Assembly: GCA_900316645.1 (NCBI GenBank)
Contig: ONDP01000011.1
Location: 1-64,000, forward strand
Source of the DNA: an uncultured Prevotellaceae bacterium
Lineage (GTDB): Bacteria; Bacteroidota; Bacteroidia; Bacteroidales; Bacteroidaceae
Direction of reading: 5' to 3'
Length of the DNA: 64,000 bases
Below are positions 26,700 to 35,454 of this stretch, one piece after another. Numbering within the stretch: position 1 is the stretch's first letter; every line of letters starts with the position of its first letter. Under the pieces are notes generated by a model. The model searched no databases. It was not told the origin of the DNA and saw only the letters and a list, made by a program, of their open reading frames with translations. Both the position numbers and the translations under genes were made by a program.

Positions 26700-26769
26700 T
26701 TTAACACCTTATTTAATAAAAACAGTGCAAAAATACGAAAAAAAAATGAGAACACGATAGTGTGTGCTC

Positions 26770-27222
26770 TCATTTTGACTTCATTGGAACAAAGGTTTCA
26801 TAGGTCTGATCATCGTAATAAACTCTTATCTCTGTAACTTTACGAGGGTCTTTGTCAATTATTTTCAAAGTTTGAGGATTATTATCCGATGGTGTATTTC
26901 TTACACCCTGTGAAAAACTGCCAGTCGGATGCTCATTAAACGGTTGATCGAAATCTAACATTGGTTCACCTGGCGAATTATGAGTAACATCTTCCACATC
27001 AGAAGGTGTCGAAACATACATATTTCCAACTCCCATCAGGAGCCAATCGGTACTTATGGCTGGAAGTTTATTTTTGATCGCCTCAACCACATTCAGGGTA
27101 GGGCGGGTCCTACCTGTGAAGATACTACTCAATGTCGCAGGTGACAAACCTATAAAATCAGCAAACACTTGTTGACTCATGTGCTGCTCTTCCATGATAC
27201 GTTTAATTCTGTCTTTCATCAC
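26770..27222 (-). CDS. XRE-family helix-turn-helix regulator
   Basis: The 150-residue protein has an N-terminal HTH (residues 3-60: MSQQVFADFIGLSPATLSSIFTGRTRPTLNV), a proline- and asparagine-rich middle, and a short C-terminal segment (KVTEIRVYYDDQTYETFVPM) that may be a small strand domain. I recognise the fold but not the regulon. Its promoter (27270-27301) faces a long gene-free stretch, where operators could lie. Confidence 0.85.
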   Translation of the reverse strand: MMKDRIKRIMEEQHMSQQVFADFIGLSPATLSSIFTGRTRPTLNVVEAIKNKLPAISTDWLLMGVGNMYVSTPSDVEDVTHNSPGEPMLDFDQPFNEHPTGSFSQGVRNTPSDNNPQTLKIIDKDPRKVTEIRVYYDDQTYETFVPMKSK

Positions 27223-27992
27223 TAATCAAATCATTTTTGGGGTAAAAAACCTATTTTTCTATGATTTTACAAAGGTAAAACAAAAATTTGAAACCTGCAA
27301 TAATTACAACAATAATTTTAATTTTTAAACTTTAGCTATTAAACATTAAATTTGTAAACTGTTGATGAATAAAATACAATTGTATGGTTTGGATTTTAAA
27401 ACACAAATTCAATTAGCTCGATACTATTCGCAATAAAATTGAGTTAATTAGCATAAATGTCTGATTTTAAATATATTAAACCGCTAGAAATGTCTTTATG
27501 CAAGGGCGATATGCAGATTTTAGCCTCCTAAATGCTAGTATTCTCTTCGATTTTTACATTGATAAATAGGAATAACAGCATGGTTTTTAGGGATTTATAG
27601 TATATATTACAACGTGAATATCTTCTAAATGAAGGGTTATGGGCAACCTCTTTAATTTTTTAGTTCCGAATTTTGATTTAAAAAGCTAAATACAATTGCA
27701 AATTTCCCGCTTTTCGAATGCCAAACACCAGTTAAACCTTTTAACGATTTTGATTTCTAAATCTACGAAACTGAATGTTAAAAGAATACAACTCTAAATA
27801 TCTTTGACGAAAAATGGCGAAATTTTGAAGATTTCAGCGAATTCCGCACGAGCGATCAAAAGGCTGAAAATTCGCAAAAATAGAGAGGGTAAAAATGGGC
27901 AAAAACGCTTTCGCCATCGGGCTTTAACGCCCAAAATTTATGTCTGAGAAAATGGAGGAAATAGAAAAAAAGAGCTCCAAAAAAGCCCTTTT
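27223..27992. other. 770-bp AT-rich stretch without genes
   Basis: Contains the XRE promoter (minus: ATTG 27298-27301, 20 bases, TACCTTTG 27270-27277) and a plus-strand -7-like TATCTTTG at 27799-27806 without a clear -33. A small stem GGGC-TTTAAC-GCCC lies at 27919-27932. Near the holA end, A and T tracts around 27964-27994 may act as terminator. I see no ORF above about 20 codons, tRNA or mobile-element end. Confidence 0.55.
27270..27301 (-). promoter_or_regulatory. Promoter of the XRE regulator
   Basis: Minus strand ATTG (27298-27301), 20 bases, TACCTTTG (27270-27277). Confidence 0.6.
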
Positions 27993-29018
27993 TTAGTGTA
28001 AAATGAAGAAAATTAGCTCCTTCATGAGCTCCCCTGGAGGGGTATTTGGGTTGTCTAATCCCTTACTTTTGGCATCAATTTCTCGTATTTTACTCAAAAT
28101 CTGCATCACTTTCATACCCGAGTAGTTTCGCATACCAGTCATATAGTCTTTAGCAAACCAGGCGTTCTTCATTTCCAACCATTCCGCTACCCTATCCGCA
28201 CTGTTTTTCTGCGGACAATAATGGGCAATCATGAGGTTTTGGAAATAATTAAAGAGCAATGGGAGAAAAGAGTAGATACTTCCAGCCTTTGGATTTTCGT
28301 CAAAATATTTCACGATTTGATTAGCTTTGAGCACATTTCTGTTCACAATAGCATCTCTGAGTTCATATCCATTGAAATCTTTGCTGACTCCTATCTGGTC
28401 TTCCACTACTTGGGGCGTCACTACCCTATTATTTTCGGGTAAAGAGAGCAAGACCTTGTCTAATTCGCCCACCAAACGGCTTAAATCGGCTCCTACGGCC
28501 TCGGCAATGAGTTGGGTGGACTTTGGGTCAATAGAACAGTTTTTTGCCTTCAGGAAGCCTTCTATGAAGGTGGGCAGATCGCGATCCTTGAGTTTTTTGC
28601 TCTCAAAGAGCACGCCATTTTGCTGAATAGCCTTCACATATTCCTTTTTTCTGCCATCAACCGTACCGTTTTTATGGCACATCACGAGGATTGTTGATGG
28701 CATAGGCGACTTAAAATACTTCTCCAGCGGCTCCGTATTCTTAATATTCTGTGCTTCTTTAACGATAAGAACCTGATATTTTGCCATCATGGGATAGCGT
28801 TTTGCCATATCCGCAATCTGCGAAGCCGTTACATCCGAGCCAAACAATGTGAGCTGATCGAAGCCTCTTTCCTCAGGCTGCAGCACGTTTTCAGCAATCC
28901 AGTTGCTAATCTGGTCAATATAATACGGTTCGTCCCCCATCAGATAGTAAACGGGGTGAAACTTGCGCTCTTTCAGTTCGCTGAGAATCGAATTATATGT
29001 CACTGTTGCCTGAGCCAT
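27993..29018 (-). CDS. holA: DNA polymerase III delta subunit HolA
   Basis: Clamp-loader subunit that opens the sliding clamp. The 341-residue protein has the family pattern: PVYYLMGDEPYYIDQISN at the start (degenerate AAA nucleotide site), QVLIVKEAQNIK, and the C-terminal helical collar domain. The -7 box (29023-29030) ends four bases before the ATG; TTTG at 29051-29054 with a 20-base spacer completes a perfect promoter, so the mRNA is likely leaderless. Confidence 0.92.
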   Translation of the reverse strand: MAQATVTYNSILSELKERKFHPVYYLMGDEPYYIDQISNWIAENVLQPEERGFDQLTLFGSDVTASQIADMAKRYPMMAKYQVLIVKEAQNIKNTEPLEKYFKSPMPSTILVMCHKNGTVDGRKKEYVKAIQQNGVLFESKKLKDRDLPTFIEGFLKAKNCSIDPKSTQLIAEAVGADLSRLVGELDKVLLSLPENNRVVTPQVVEDQIGVSKDFNGYELRDAIVNRNVLKANQIVKYFDENPKAGSIYSFLPLLFNYFQNLMIAHYCPQKNSADRVAEWLEMKNAWFAKDYMTGMRNYSGMKVMQILSKIREIDAKSKGLDNPNTPPGELMKELIFFILH

Positions 29019-29022
29019 GCTG

Positions 29023-29054
29023 CAAAGTTATCAATAACTGGTCAAACCACCAAA
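29023..29054 (-). promoter_or_regulatory. holA promoter
   Basis: Minus strand TTTG (29051-29054), 20 bases, TAACTTTG (29023-29030). Confidence 0.8.
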
Positions 29055-29063
29055 CTTATCAGG

Positions 29064-31076
29064 TTATTTATTGGGAATTTTAAGGATAAACCGCGTTCCC
29101 TCCGTATAATTGTCGTCTAAAAGCAGGTCGCCCCTTATCATGCGTGCTATGCGCCTTGCCATAGGCAATCCGAGTCCCAGTCCACGTTTGAAGGAATCGA
29201 CCTTATAGAATTTCTCAAAAATATGTTCACGCTGATCGGCAGCAATACCGATTCCTGTGTCTGTCACGCTGATTTCCAAGCTGGATTTATCAAACGTCTG
29301 CACAACTTTCAGAATGACGCTACCCTTCTCGGTAAACTTCATCGCATTGTTGAAGAGTTGTTTCAGAATGCGTTCCAAAGCGCGTTGGTTACTGGTCACC
29401 GTCAGTTGGCTGTCAATATCCGTTTCGAACAACAGTTGCAGATGTCCATTATTCACGGTCTCTGCACTTTCTATCAATGATTTGCACATCAGATTGACGT
29501 TGACACAATCATTCATCGGATAGTTGTTCTGACTCTCGTTTTCCGAAAATTCCAGCAGTTCGTTGACGAAGTTAGTAATCTCGCGTGTATTCGTTTCAAT
29601 GCTTTCCACGATATTTGCCCGCTGTTCGTCAGTCAATCGGAACGTGGGGCTAGCAATCACCTGCGAGAATCCCGTAATCACATTCAATGGTGTGCGAATC
29701 TCGTGTGATACGTGCTGTACGAACGAACGCTTCATACGGTCGCTCTCCTGTGCTTTGTCAAGTGCTACCGCTAGTTCCCTGTTCTTCTGATGCATGCGCC
29801 TCATGAAATATAGCACCAGCAGCATTATCAGCAACAAGGCTATAATAATGATAATCAGCACGATATAGATATGACGTGTATGAGCCCGAGCAGCTTCCTG
29901 TTCCATCTCGTCCACCTTAAAGAGTGTGTTAAACTCGTTCAGCTGGTTTTTGGCATCATGCAGATTGAGCGAATCAGCCAGGTAATACACTTGCTTGTAT
30001 AGTACAGCAGCCTCATCGAAACGATCCGACTGAAGCATGATTTCCGCCCGCTGTTTCTTAAGCATCAACAGTCCAGAAGGGTCGTCATGCCCAGCATTCC
30101 CGATAATCCGGTTATTGAACTCGAGTGCTTTGCCATACTCACCCTTCTTCATATACAACTGGCCTAAATTATAAAACACAGTCAGTTGCGAATTATCCTT
30201 CACATCCTTTGTAGCCTCGTAAGCCAGCTTGAGCAGGTCCTCGGCCTCCTTCAGGCGTCCCAGTCCCATCAAAGCCGTTGCTCGTGAATTATAATAATAG
30301 GCATAGTATGACGAGCTAGCAGTCTTGCTATCCAGCCCTAATTCAGCCTTGTGCTGATCCAGATAATTGCGCCACAGGTCGGTAACCTCCAGCATTCGCT
30401 CATAGTTTTTCATCTCTGAAAGCACAGAGCAGTAATAGGGATAGACATCCAACAGTGTTGAAGAGCCCATTTTCGCCTGGTTGAGGATCTTGATGCAACG
30501 CTCATACGACTGTATGGCCTCCTCCTGGAAACCGATGTTCATATAGGCATTTCCCATTCCGTAGGAAGCCAGTCCCAAGCCATAACTGTTGTCGCGTTGC
30601 TGGGCATCGTCGTACATCCGTTTCACCTCTCGCAGGGCCGTATTACTCTTACTGGTGAAAGTATAGTGGTTGACGATGAGCACCCAGATGTCGTAATACA
30701 ACTTCCAGTCGCCATTTTTCCTCATGAATTCCAACTGTGCAGGATATTGCGCCAACAGCGAATCGTCCTGATCCGTATTGTAATAGTAGTAAAGCAATGC
30801 CGTGCGAGCCGTAGCCTGTTTTTTTACATTGCCCTGACGATCAGCCTCTTTCAAAAGGTCGTCGATGGCCTTTCTTTCAGCCTTTGTATCACCTGCATAA
30901 TAGCAGAGATTATATATTTTAAAGTAAGCCTGCAACAAGTCGTCTCCCTTCAGTTTGGGTATTTCCCGGCGCAGGGAGTCAACCCTTTGCTTTTCTGCCG
31001 ACTGGGCCTTGGCTGTTATCGAACAAAACAGCAGGAGCATCAGACTTATTGTTAGCCAAAGATATCGTTTTTTCAT
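29064..31076 (-). CDS. TPR-containing sensor histidine kinase
   Basis: The 670-residue protein has a signal peptide (MKKRYLWLTISLMLLLFCSITAKAQ), a periplasmic TPR region (about residues 50-400; for example GLASYGMGNAYMNIGFQEEAIQSYERC), one membrane span of pure aliphatics (IVLIIIIIALLLIMLLVLYFM, about 405-425), then HisKA with SHEIRTPLNVITGF (phospho-His near 455) and an HATPase domain with DTGIGIA and GLGLGLPMARRIA. No receiver domain is attached and no response regulator is next to it. The stimulus is unknown. Start at 31076 fits the signal peptide; promoter at 31098-31128. Confidence 0.9.
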   Translation of the reverse strand: MKKRYLWLTISLMLLLFCSITAKAQSAEKQRVDSLRREIPKLKGDDLLQAYFKIYNLCYYAGDTKAERKAIDDLLKEADRQGNVKKQATARTALLYYYYNTDQDDSLLAQYPAQLEFMRKNGDWKLYYDIWVLIVNHYTFTSKSNTALREVKRMYDDAQQRDNSYGLGLASYGMGNAYMNIGFQEEAIQSYERCIKILNQAKMGSSTLLDVYPYYCSVLSEMKNYERMLEVTDLWRNYLDQHKAELGLDSKTASSSYYAYYYNSRATALMGLGRLKEAEDLLKLAYEATKDVKDNSQLTVFYNLGQLYMKKGEYGKALEFNNRIIGNAGHDDPSGLLMLKKQRAEIMLQSDRFDEAAVLYKQVYYLADSLNLHDAKNQLNEFNTLFKVDEMEQEAARAHTRHIYIVLIIIIIALLLIMLLVLYFMRRMHQKNRELAVALDKAQESDRMKRSFVQHVSHEIRTPLNVITGFSQVIASPTFRLTDEQRANIVESIETNTREITNFVNELLEFSENESQNNYPMNDCVNVNLMCKSLIESAETVNNGHLQLLFETDIDSQLTVTSNQRALERILKQLFNNAMKFTEKGSVILKVVQTFDKSSLEISVTDTGIGIAADQREHIFEKFYKVDSFKRGLGLGLPMARRIARMIRGDLLLDDNYTEGTRFILKIPNK

Positions 31077-31097
31077 TATTTTTAGTTTAAGTACCTG

Positions 31098-31128
31098 CAA
31101 AATTACGAAAAAACGAGAGAAACGCAAA
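31098..31128 (-). promoter_or_regulatory. Histidine kinase promoter
   Basis: Minus strand TTTG (31125-31128), 19 bases, TAATTTTG (31098-31105). Confidence 0.75.
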
Positions 31129-31148
31129 AGGAAAACAGATTTTTTTCA

Positions 31149-31156
31149 TACCTTTG
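31149..31156 (+). promoter_or_regulatory. -7 box of the HsdR-N-like gene
   Basis: TACCTTTG four bases before the ATG at 31161, a leaderless arrangement; its -33 zone overlaps that of the divergent kinase promoter. Confidence 0.6.
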
Positions 31157-31160
31157 CACT

Positions 31161-31610
31161 ATGTACGAACTCAATTTACCGAAATTCGAACTGCAATTAG
31201 GAGGAACGCGCGAGAAACCCGAGATATTCGATTTTCTTCGTCGCCGTTTTGTCAAACTGACGCCCGAGGAGTGGGTTCGCCAGCATTTCGTACATTGGCT
31301 GGTTGAGCACAAAGGCTATCCTAAGGGGTTGTTAGGCAACGAGATAGAACTCCGTGTGGGGGAAAAGAAACTGCGTTGCGATTCTATCCTCTACAACCAG
31401 TTTACTGAGCCTCGTATGATAATAGAATACAAGGCTCCCACCGTTGCCTTGACGCAGAAAGTGTTCGACCAGATATCGGCCTACAACCTGTTGCTTCACG
31501 TTGATTACCTGCTGATTAGCAACGGGTTGCAACATTTCTGTTGCCGGATGGATTACGAGCATCACAGTTATATTTTCCTGCCCGACATTCCTGACTACGA
31601 AAAAATATAG
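31161..31610 (+). CDS. Stand-alone HsdR N-terminal (PD-(D/E)xK) nuclease-like domain protein
   Basis: The 149-residue protein matches the type I restriction enzyme R N-terminal domain (HSDR_N_2 type): GNEIELRVGEKKLRCDSILY gives the catalytic aspartate and RMIIEYKAP the E-x-K pair. The helicase and other HsdR parts, HsdM and HsdS are all missing, so this is not a restriction system. From memory the gene is common in Bacteroidota near holA, as here with only the kinase between. A DNA repair or replication role is possible; no function is established by this sequence. Confidence 0.82.
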   Translation: MYELNLPKFELQLGGTREKPEIFDFLRRRFVKLTPEEWVRQHFVHWLVEHKGYPKGLLGNEIELRVGEKKLRCDSILYNQFTEPRMIIEYKAPTVALTQKVFDQISAYNLLLHVDYLLISNGLQHFCCRMDYEHHSYIFLPDIPDYEKI

Positions 31611-31642
31611 GCGTGGGAATTATTTCCTCACGCCTATTTCAA
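31609..31642. terminator. Terminator between convergent genes
   Basis: ATAGGCGTG and CACGCCTAT form the stem; a long T run on the minus side serves the zinc-ribbon gene, a short one on the plus side. Confidence 0.75.
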
Positions 31643-31659
31643 TGATATCCCAAATGAGA

Positions 31660-32508
31660 TTAATCCTCTGACTCAGGAACGGCATCGTCGGCCTTCTTGG
31701 CGGTACGGCGAATGGCACGCTTGCGTGTCTTCTTCTCCTCTGTACCAGCAGGAGTAATCTTTACGCCAGCCAGTTCTGGGTCAATCATGATACGACCGCA
31801 ATATTCGCAAACAATCACCTTCTTGTGCATCTTGATATCCAACTGACGCTGGGGTGGAATCTTATTGAAGCAACCGCCACAGGCGTCACGCTGTACATAG
31901 ACGATACCGAGTCCGTTGCGAGCATTCTTGCGGATACGCTTGAAAGAAGTCAGCAAACGTGGCTCGATTTTGGCCTCCAAGTCCTTCACCTTGGCCTTCA
32001 GTTTGTCTTCCTCCTCACGAGTTTCCTGCATAATCTCGTCGAGCTCGCTCCTTTTCACCTCCAGCGCCTGCTGACGGTCATCCATAATCTCGCGATTCTC
32101 GGCAAGCTCCTGTTTTTTATCCTCAATGCGATACTGAGCCTCCTTGATTTTCTTGTAGCAGAGTTCAATCTCGAGCGACTGGAACTCAATTTCCTTCGAC
32201 AGTGTGTCGTATTCTCGGTTGTTCTTCACCTCGTTGAGCTGGGCTTTATAGCGCTCTACGCTGGCCTTGGCAGTCTCGATATCACCTTTCTTCATAGAGA
32301 TAGCCGACTCATACTCCTTAATCTCAGCATTGATGTTTTCGATGCGAGTGGTCAAACCCTCGATTTCGTCTTCAAGGTCTTGTACTTCCAGAGGTAACTC
32401 ACCTCTCAATGCACGCTTCTCATCGATACTTGAGAGCGTGGTCTGCAGCTGATAGAGGGTCTTCAGGCGCTCCTCAACCGGCATTTCCATTGGGTCTTTC
32501 TTTGCCAT
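31660..32508 (-). CDS. C4-type zinc-ribbon coiled-coil protein
   Basis: The 282-residue protein is a long coiled coil (about residues 10-190, rich in Glu, Lys and Leu) followed by a C4 zinc ribbon: two CxxC pairs in DACGGCFNK and VCEYCGR. This is the FlgZ/CdsZ-like family (zf-RING_7 domain). The C-terminus is Lys/Arg-rich. In Bacteroidota it is regularly paired with Nif3, as here (47 bases apart). A role in translation or mRNA handling has been proposed for relatives; not shown here. Confidence 0.85.
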   Translation of the reverse strand: MAKKDPMEMPVEERLKTLYQLQTTLSSIDEKRALRGELPLEVQDLEDEIEGLTTRIENINAEIKEYESAISMKKGDIETAKASVERYKAQLNEVKNNREYDTLSKEIEFQSLEIELCYKKIKEAQYRIEDKKQELAENREIMDDRQQALEVKRSELDEIMQETREEEDKLKAKVKDLEAKIEPRLLTSFKRIRKNARNGLGIVYVQRDACGGCFNKIPPQRQLDIKMHKKVIVCEYCGRIMIDPELAGVKITPAGTEEKKTRKRAIRRTAKKADDAVPESED

Positions 32509-32555
32509 AGTTTTTTCTTTTTTTTCTCGTTATTTCGTTATTTCGATGTTTCGAA

Positions 32556-33341
32556 TTATAAATAATAAATCGGATTCGTGCAGGTTTCCGCCATTTCCGT
32601 TCTCACGCCGGGACATTCGCGCTGAATGATGTCGCGGAATATCTCGCTGGTGAATTGTTCGCTCTGATAGTGACCGATGACACATATCTGAATGCGCTGT
32701 TCGTAACCGAAGTACTGGTGATAATGCATTTCGCCCGTGATAAAGGCATCGGCACCCTGGCTTACAGCGCCGTCCAACAGGAAATCGCCAGCTCCACCAC
32801 AGATAGCCACCTTGCTGATAGGACGGCGCAACACTTCGTTACACATAGCGCAATCCACGTCAAACTGCTTCTTCACCAGCAATATGAAATCGTCGGCAGC
32901 CATCGCTTCAGGCAACTGGCCTATCACGCCACTACCGCATTCAATATCTTCCACGTTCTTCGATGCGAAAAATGCCGTCTCCTTCAGCCCTAAGCGCTCG
33001 GCTATCTTCCAATTCACACCGTTCATGGCATTATCCATATTGGTATGCATCGATACCACCACGATGTCGTGCTTGATGGCCTTGATGACGGTGCGCTGCA
33101 CATCGTTGGCGCCGCTGATTTGCTTCAGTCCACGAAACAGCAGGGGGTGATGGCTCACAATGAGGTTACACCCTTTTGCAATGGCCTCGTCAACAATGCG
33201 TTCGTTGACGTCTAGACACAATAATGCCCCTGAAACCTCCGCCTCTGTTAGTCCTACTTGCAGGCCAGCATTATCCCAGCTCTCCTGTAAGGGCAGAGGC
33301 GCGAATTGTTCAAGGGCGCTCAGCACTTGCTTTATTTTCAC
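32556..33341 (-). CDS. Nif3-like dinuclear metal-centre protein
   Basis: The 261-residue protein has the metal-binding blocks of the YbgI/Nif3 family: VSHHPLLFRGLK, SMHTNMDNAMNG and GHYQSEQFTSE. The family forms hexamers; some members are called GTP cyclohydrolase I type 2, but its true activity is unsettled. I chose the GTG at 33341 because it gives the standard MKIKQVLSALEQFAP start, while an upstream in-frame TTG falls inside the -7 box at 33360-33367. Confidence 0.85.
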   Translation of the reverse strand: MKIKQVLSALEQFAPLPLQESWDNAGLQVGLTEAEVSGALLCLDVNERIVDEAIAKGCNLIVSHHPLLFRGLKQISGANDVQRTVIKAIKHDIVVVSMHTNMDNAMNGVNWKIAERLGLKETAFFASKNVEDIECGSGVIGQLPEAMAADDFILLVKKQFDVDCAMCNEVLRRPISKVAICGGAGDFLLDGAVSQGADAFITGEMHYHQYFGYEQRIQICVIGHYQSEQFTSEIFRDIIQRECPGVRTEMAETCTNPIYYL

Positions 33342-33425
33342 GCTTCTACGAATTTTCTGCAAAATTAGTCAATTTCCTTCGAACATCGACTATTAGCTAT
33401 CGAAGATTATTGTTTTTTAACGATA

Positions 33426-34868
33426 TCAGGCGCGCCAAATGTCCGTCGTAATGTCGCTCGGACAATAAGAACTACCATCGAAACAATGGGTACAGAGTCG
33501 TTCCTTGGGAATACCAATCGACTCTATCAGGTCTTCTAGGGTGGCAAACTTCACGCTCGTCAAACCCAGTCGGCGCCCTATCTCCTGCACCATGCGCTGA
33601 TATTCCGGTGTACCAGTTGTGGCATATTGCTTCAGATTCTTTGAATCGTCGCCCTCAAAGTCCTTGATAATGCGACGCGTTATCAGTTCCAAATCGCTCT
33701 TCGACGAGGTGAAACCGATATATCTGCAGCCATAGACCAATGGCGGACAAGAGATGCGCACATGCACCTCCTTGGCACCATTCTCGAAGAAAGTGCGCAC
33801 ATTGTCACGCAACTGGGTGCCGCGAACGATGGAGTCGTCGCAGAACACAATGCGCTGGCCTTTCAGAATGGCAGGATTGGGAATCAGTTTCATGCGGGCT
33901 ACCAGATCGCGACGGTTCTGGTTGCCGGGAGTAAACGAGCGGGGCCATGTCGGCGTGTATTTCAGTACGGCACGCTTATAGGGAATTTTCTTGCCATCGG
34001 CATAACCCAAGGCCATACCCACACCCGAATCGGGAATACCGCACACCAGATCTGCCTCCAGTTCGGTGTCTTTCTCACCCATCCGTTGTCCGTTCTTCTC
34101 GCGCACAAACTCGGTATTGATTCCCTCGTAATCGCTGGCGGGGAAACCGTAATACACCCACAGGAATGCGCATATCTGGCAACGGCTCAGCGGATTCTGC
34201 AGCACCTCGACACCAGTGCTTGTCAGACGGACTATCTCGCCGGGACCTAAATCGCGCACGATTTTGTAATCAAGGTTGGGGAAACTGGTTGTTTCGCTCG
34301 AAACGGCATAGGCACCTTCCTTCTGACCTATCACGATAGGTGTGCGTCCCAATGCGTCGCGCGCAGCAATAATACCGTTCTCGGTCAGTATCAGCATCGA
34401 GCACGACCCGTCAATCTTCTGGTAGACCTTATTGATGCCCTCCACGAACGTGTTACCCATATTGATGAGCAGGGCCACCAGTTCCGTCTGGTTGATGGTG
34501 TTGGCCGACAGCTCGCTGAAGTGCATCCTGGCTGCCAACAGTTCGTCGGCTATCTCTCGCTGGTTATTGATTTTCGCCACCGTCACCACCGCATAGCGGC
34601 CCAAGTGCGAATTTACGATAATCGGTTGCGGATCAGTATCGCTGATGACACCGATACCCTGATTCCCCTTGAACGAATCCAGCTCGTCCTCGAAGCGCGA
34701 GCGGAAATACTGACGCTCCAACGAGTGGATAGCACGGCTGAAACCCTTCTCCTCGTCGAAGGTCACCAGTCCGGCGCGTTTGGTTCCTAAGTGCGAATTG
34801 TAGTCTGTCCCGTAAAACAAATCGTTTACGCAGTCTTTTGTCGAGATAGTACCGAAAAAGCCTCCCAT
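33426..34868 (-). CDS. Amidophosphoribosyltransferase-like protein lacking the glutaminase cysteine
   Basis: A 480-residue PurF-type protein: N-terminal class II glutaminase fold, then a phosphoribosyltransferase domain with the PRPP loop VFCDDSIVRGTQLRD and CGIPDSGVGMALGYA. In true PurF the N-terminus is MCG, with Cys1 as nucleophile; here it is MGGFFGT, so the nucleophile is glycine. Other glutaminase features (GTKRAGL, NSHLGRYAVVTVAKI) remain. I recall a Bacteroides paralogue also starting MGGFFG, so the change is probably conserved, not a mutation. It may use free ammonia or have another role. Start chosen at 34868; -7 box at 34907-34914. Confidence 0.85.
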   Translation of the reverse strand: MGGFFGTISTKDCVNDLFYGTDYNSHLGTKRAGLVTFDEEKGFSRAIHSLERQYFRSRFEDELDSFKGNQGIGVISDTDPQPIIVNSHLGRYAVVTVAKINNQREIADELLAARMHFSELSANTINQTELVALLINMGNTFVEGINKVYQKIDGSCSMLILTENGIIAARDALGRTPIVIGQKEGAYAVSSETTSFPNLDYKIVRDLGPGEIVRLTSTGVEVLQNPLSRCQICAFLWVYYGFPASDYEGINTEFVREKNGQRMGEKDTELEADLVCGIPDSGVGMALGYADGKKIPYKRAVLKYTPTWPRSFTPGNQNRRDLVARMKLIPNPAILKGQRIVFCDDSIVRGTQLRDNVRTFFENGAKEVHVRISCPPLVYGCRYIGFTSSKSDLELITRRIIKDFEGDDSKNLKQYATTGTPEYQRMVQEIGRRLGLTSVKFATLEDLIESIGIPKERLCTHCFDGSSYCPSDITTDIWRA

Positions 34869-34989
34869 ATTCTTACCTTGAATAAAATTAATACCTTTTA
34901 GGCGTGCAAAGATACAAAAAAACATTTTTTTTTCATCAACTCTTCTAATTTTTTTGTATTTTTGTAGCGCATTTTTGATTCATATCGGT

Positions 34990-35454
34990 ATGACGGCACG
35001 TATTCAAATGGTCTTCGGACTCTTATTGATACTCCTCGGCGGACTGATTTACCTTTCGTTCCGCCCCACTACACTCCTACTCTTCCACGCCCTGGACAGA
35101 ATGGGTCTTATGCTGCTCATCACCGATTGGCGCGCATGGATGTCAGCTTACCATCCTACCGAATTTGTACTCTATTCACTGCCTGGCGGACTGTGGGCAG
35201 CTGCCTACATCCTCATCATCCTCAGTCTTACGGGGCGCACACCGCTCACTCAGCGCGTGGCCATTGCCAGTATGATTCCCCTGGCGGGCATTGCCTCCGA
35301 ACTCCTACAATGGGGAGGTCTGCTGCCTGGCATCTTCGACGCTACCGACCTTCTGTGCTACACCCTGCCGCTCTTATTCCTTATTATATATGTAATCATT
35401 AAAAATTTTAGAATATGGCAAGTTTTTTCGACCGCTTCAGTAGTAAGCAACTGA
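34990..35454 (+). CDS. Small membrane protein, VanZ-like
   Basis: The 154-residue protein has four hydrophobic segments (MVFGLLLILLGGLIYL, WAAAYILIILSL, VAIASMIPLAGIASELLQW, LCYTLPLLFLIIYVII). The GIFDATDLLCYTLP stretch resembles the conserved G-x-F-D-x-x-D-x-x-x-N motif of VanZ-like proteins. Function unknown. A -7 box TATTTTTG lies at 34957-34964. It overlaps the AAA+ gene by 40 bases, so the two are co-transcribed. Confidence 0.6.
   Translation: MTARIQMVFGLLLILLGGLIYLSFRPTTLLLFHALDRMGLMLLITDWRAWMSAYHPTEFVLYSLPGGLWAAAYILIILSLTGRTPLTQRVAIASMIPLAGIASELLQWGGLLPGIFDATDLLCYTLPLLFLIIYVIIKNFRIWQVFSTASVVSN

Noticed and set aside
31161..31610. Type I restriction-modification system
   Set aside because: Only the N-terminal nuclease domain is present; no helicase, HsdM or HsdS.
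32528..32553. Another heptamer array before the zinc-ribbon gene
   Set aside because: The period of CGTTATTT there is 8, not 7, and it is a simple AT-rich leader.
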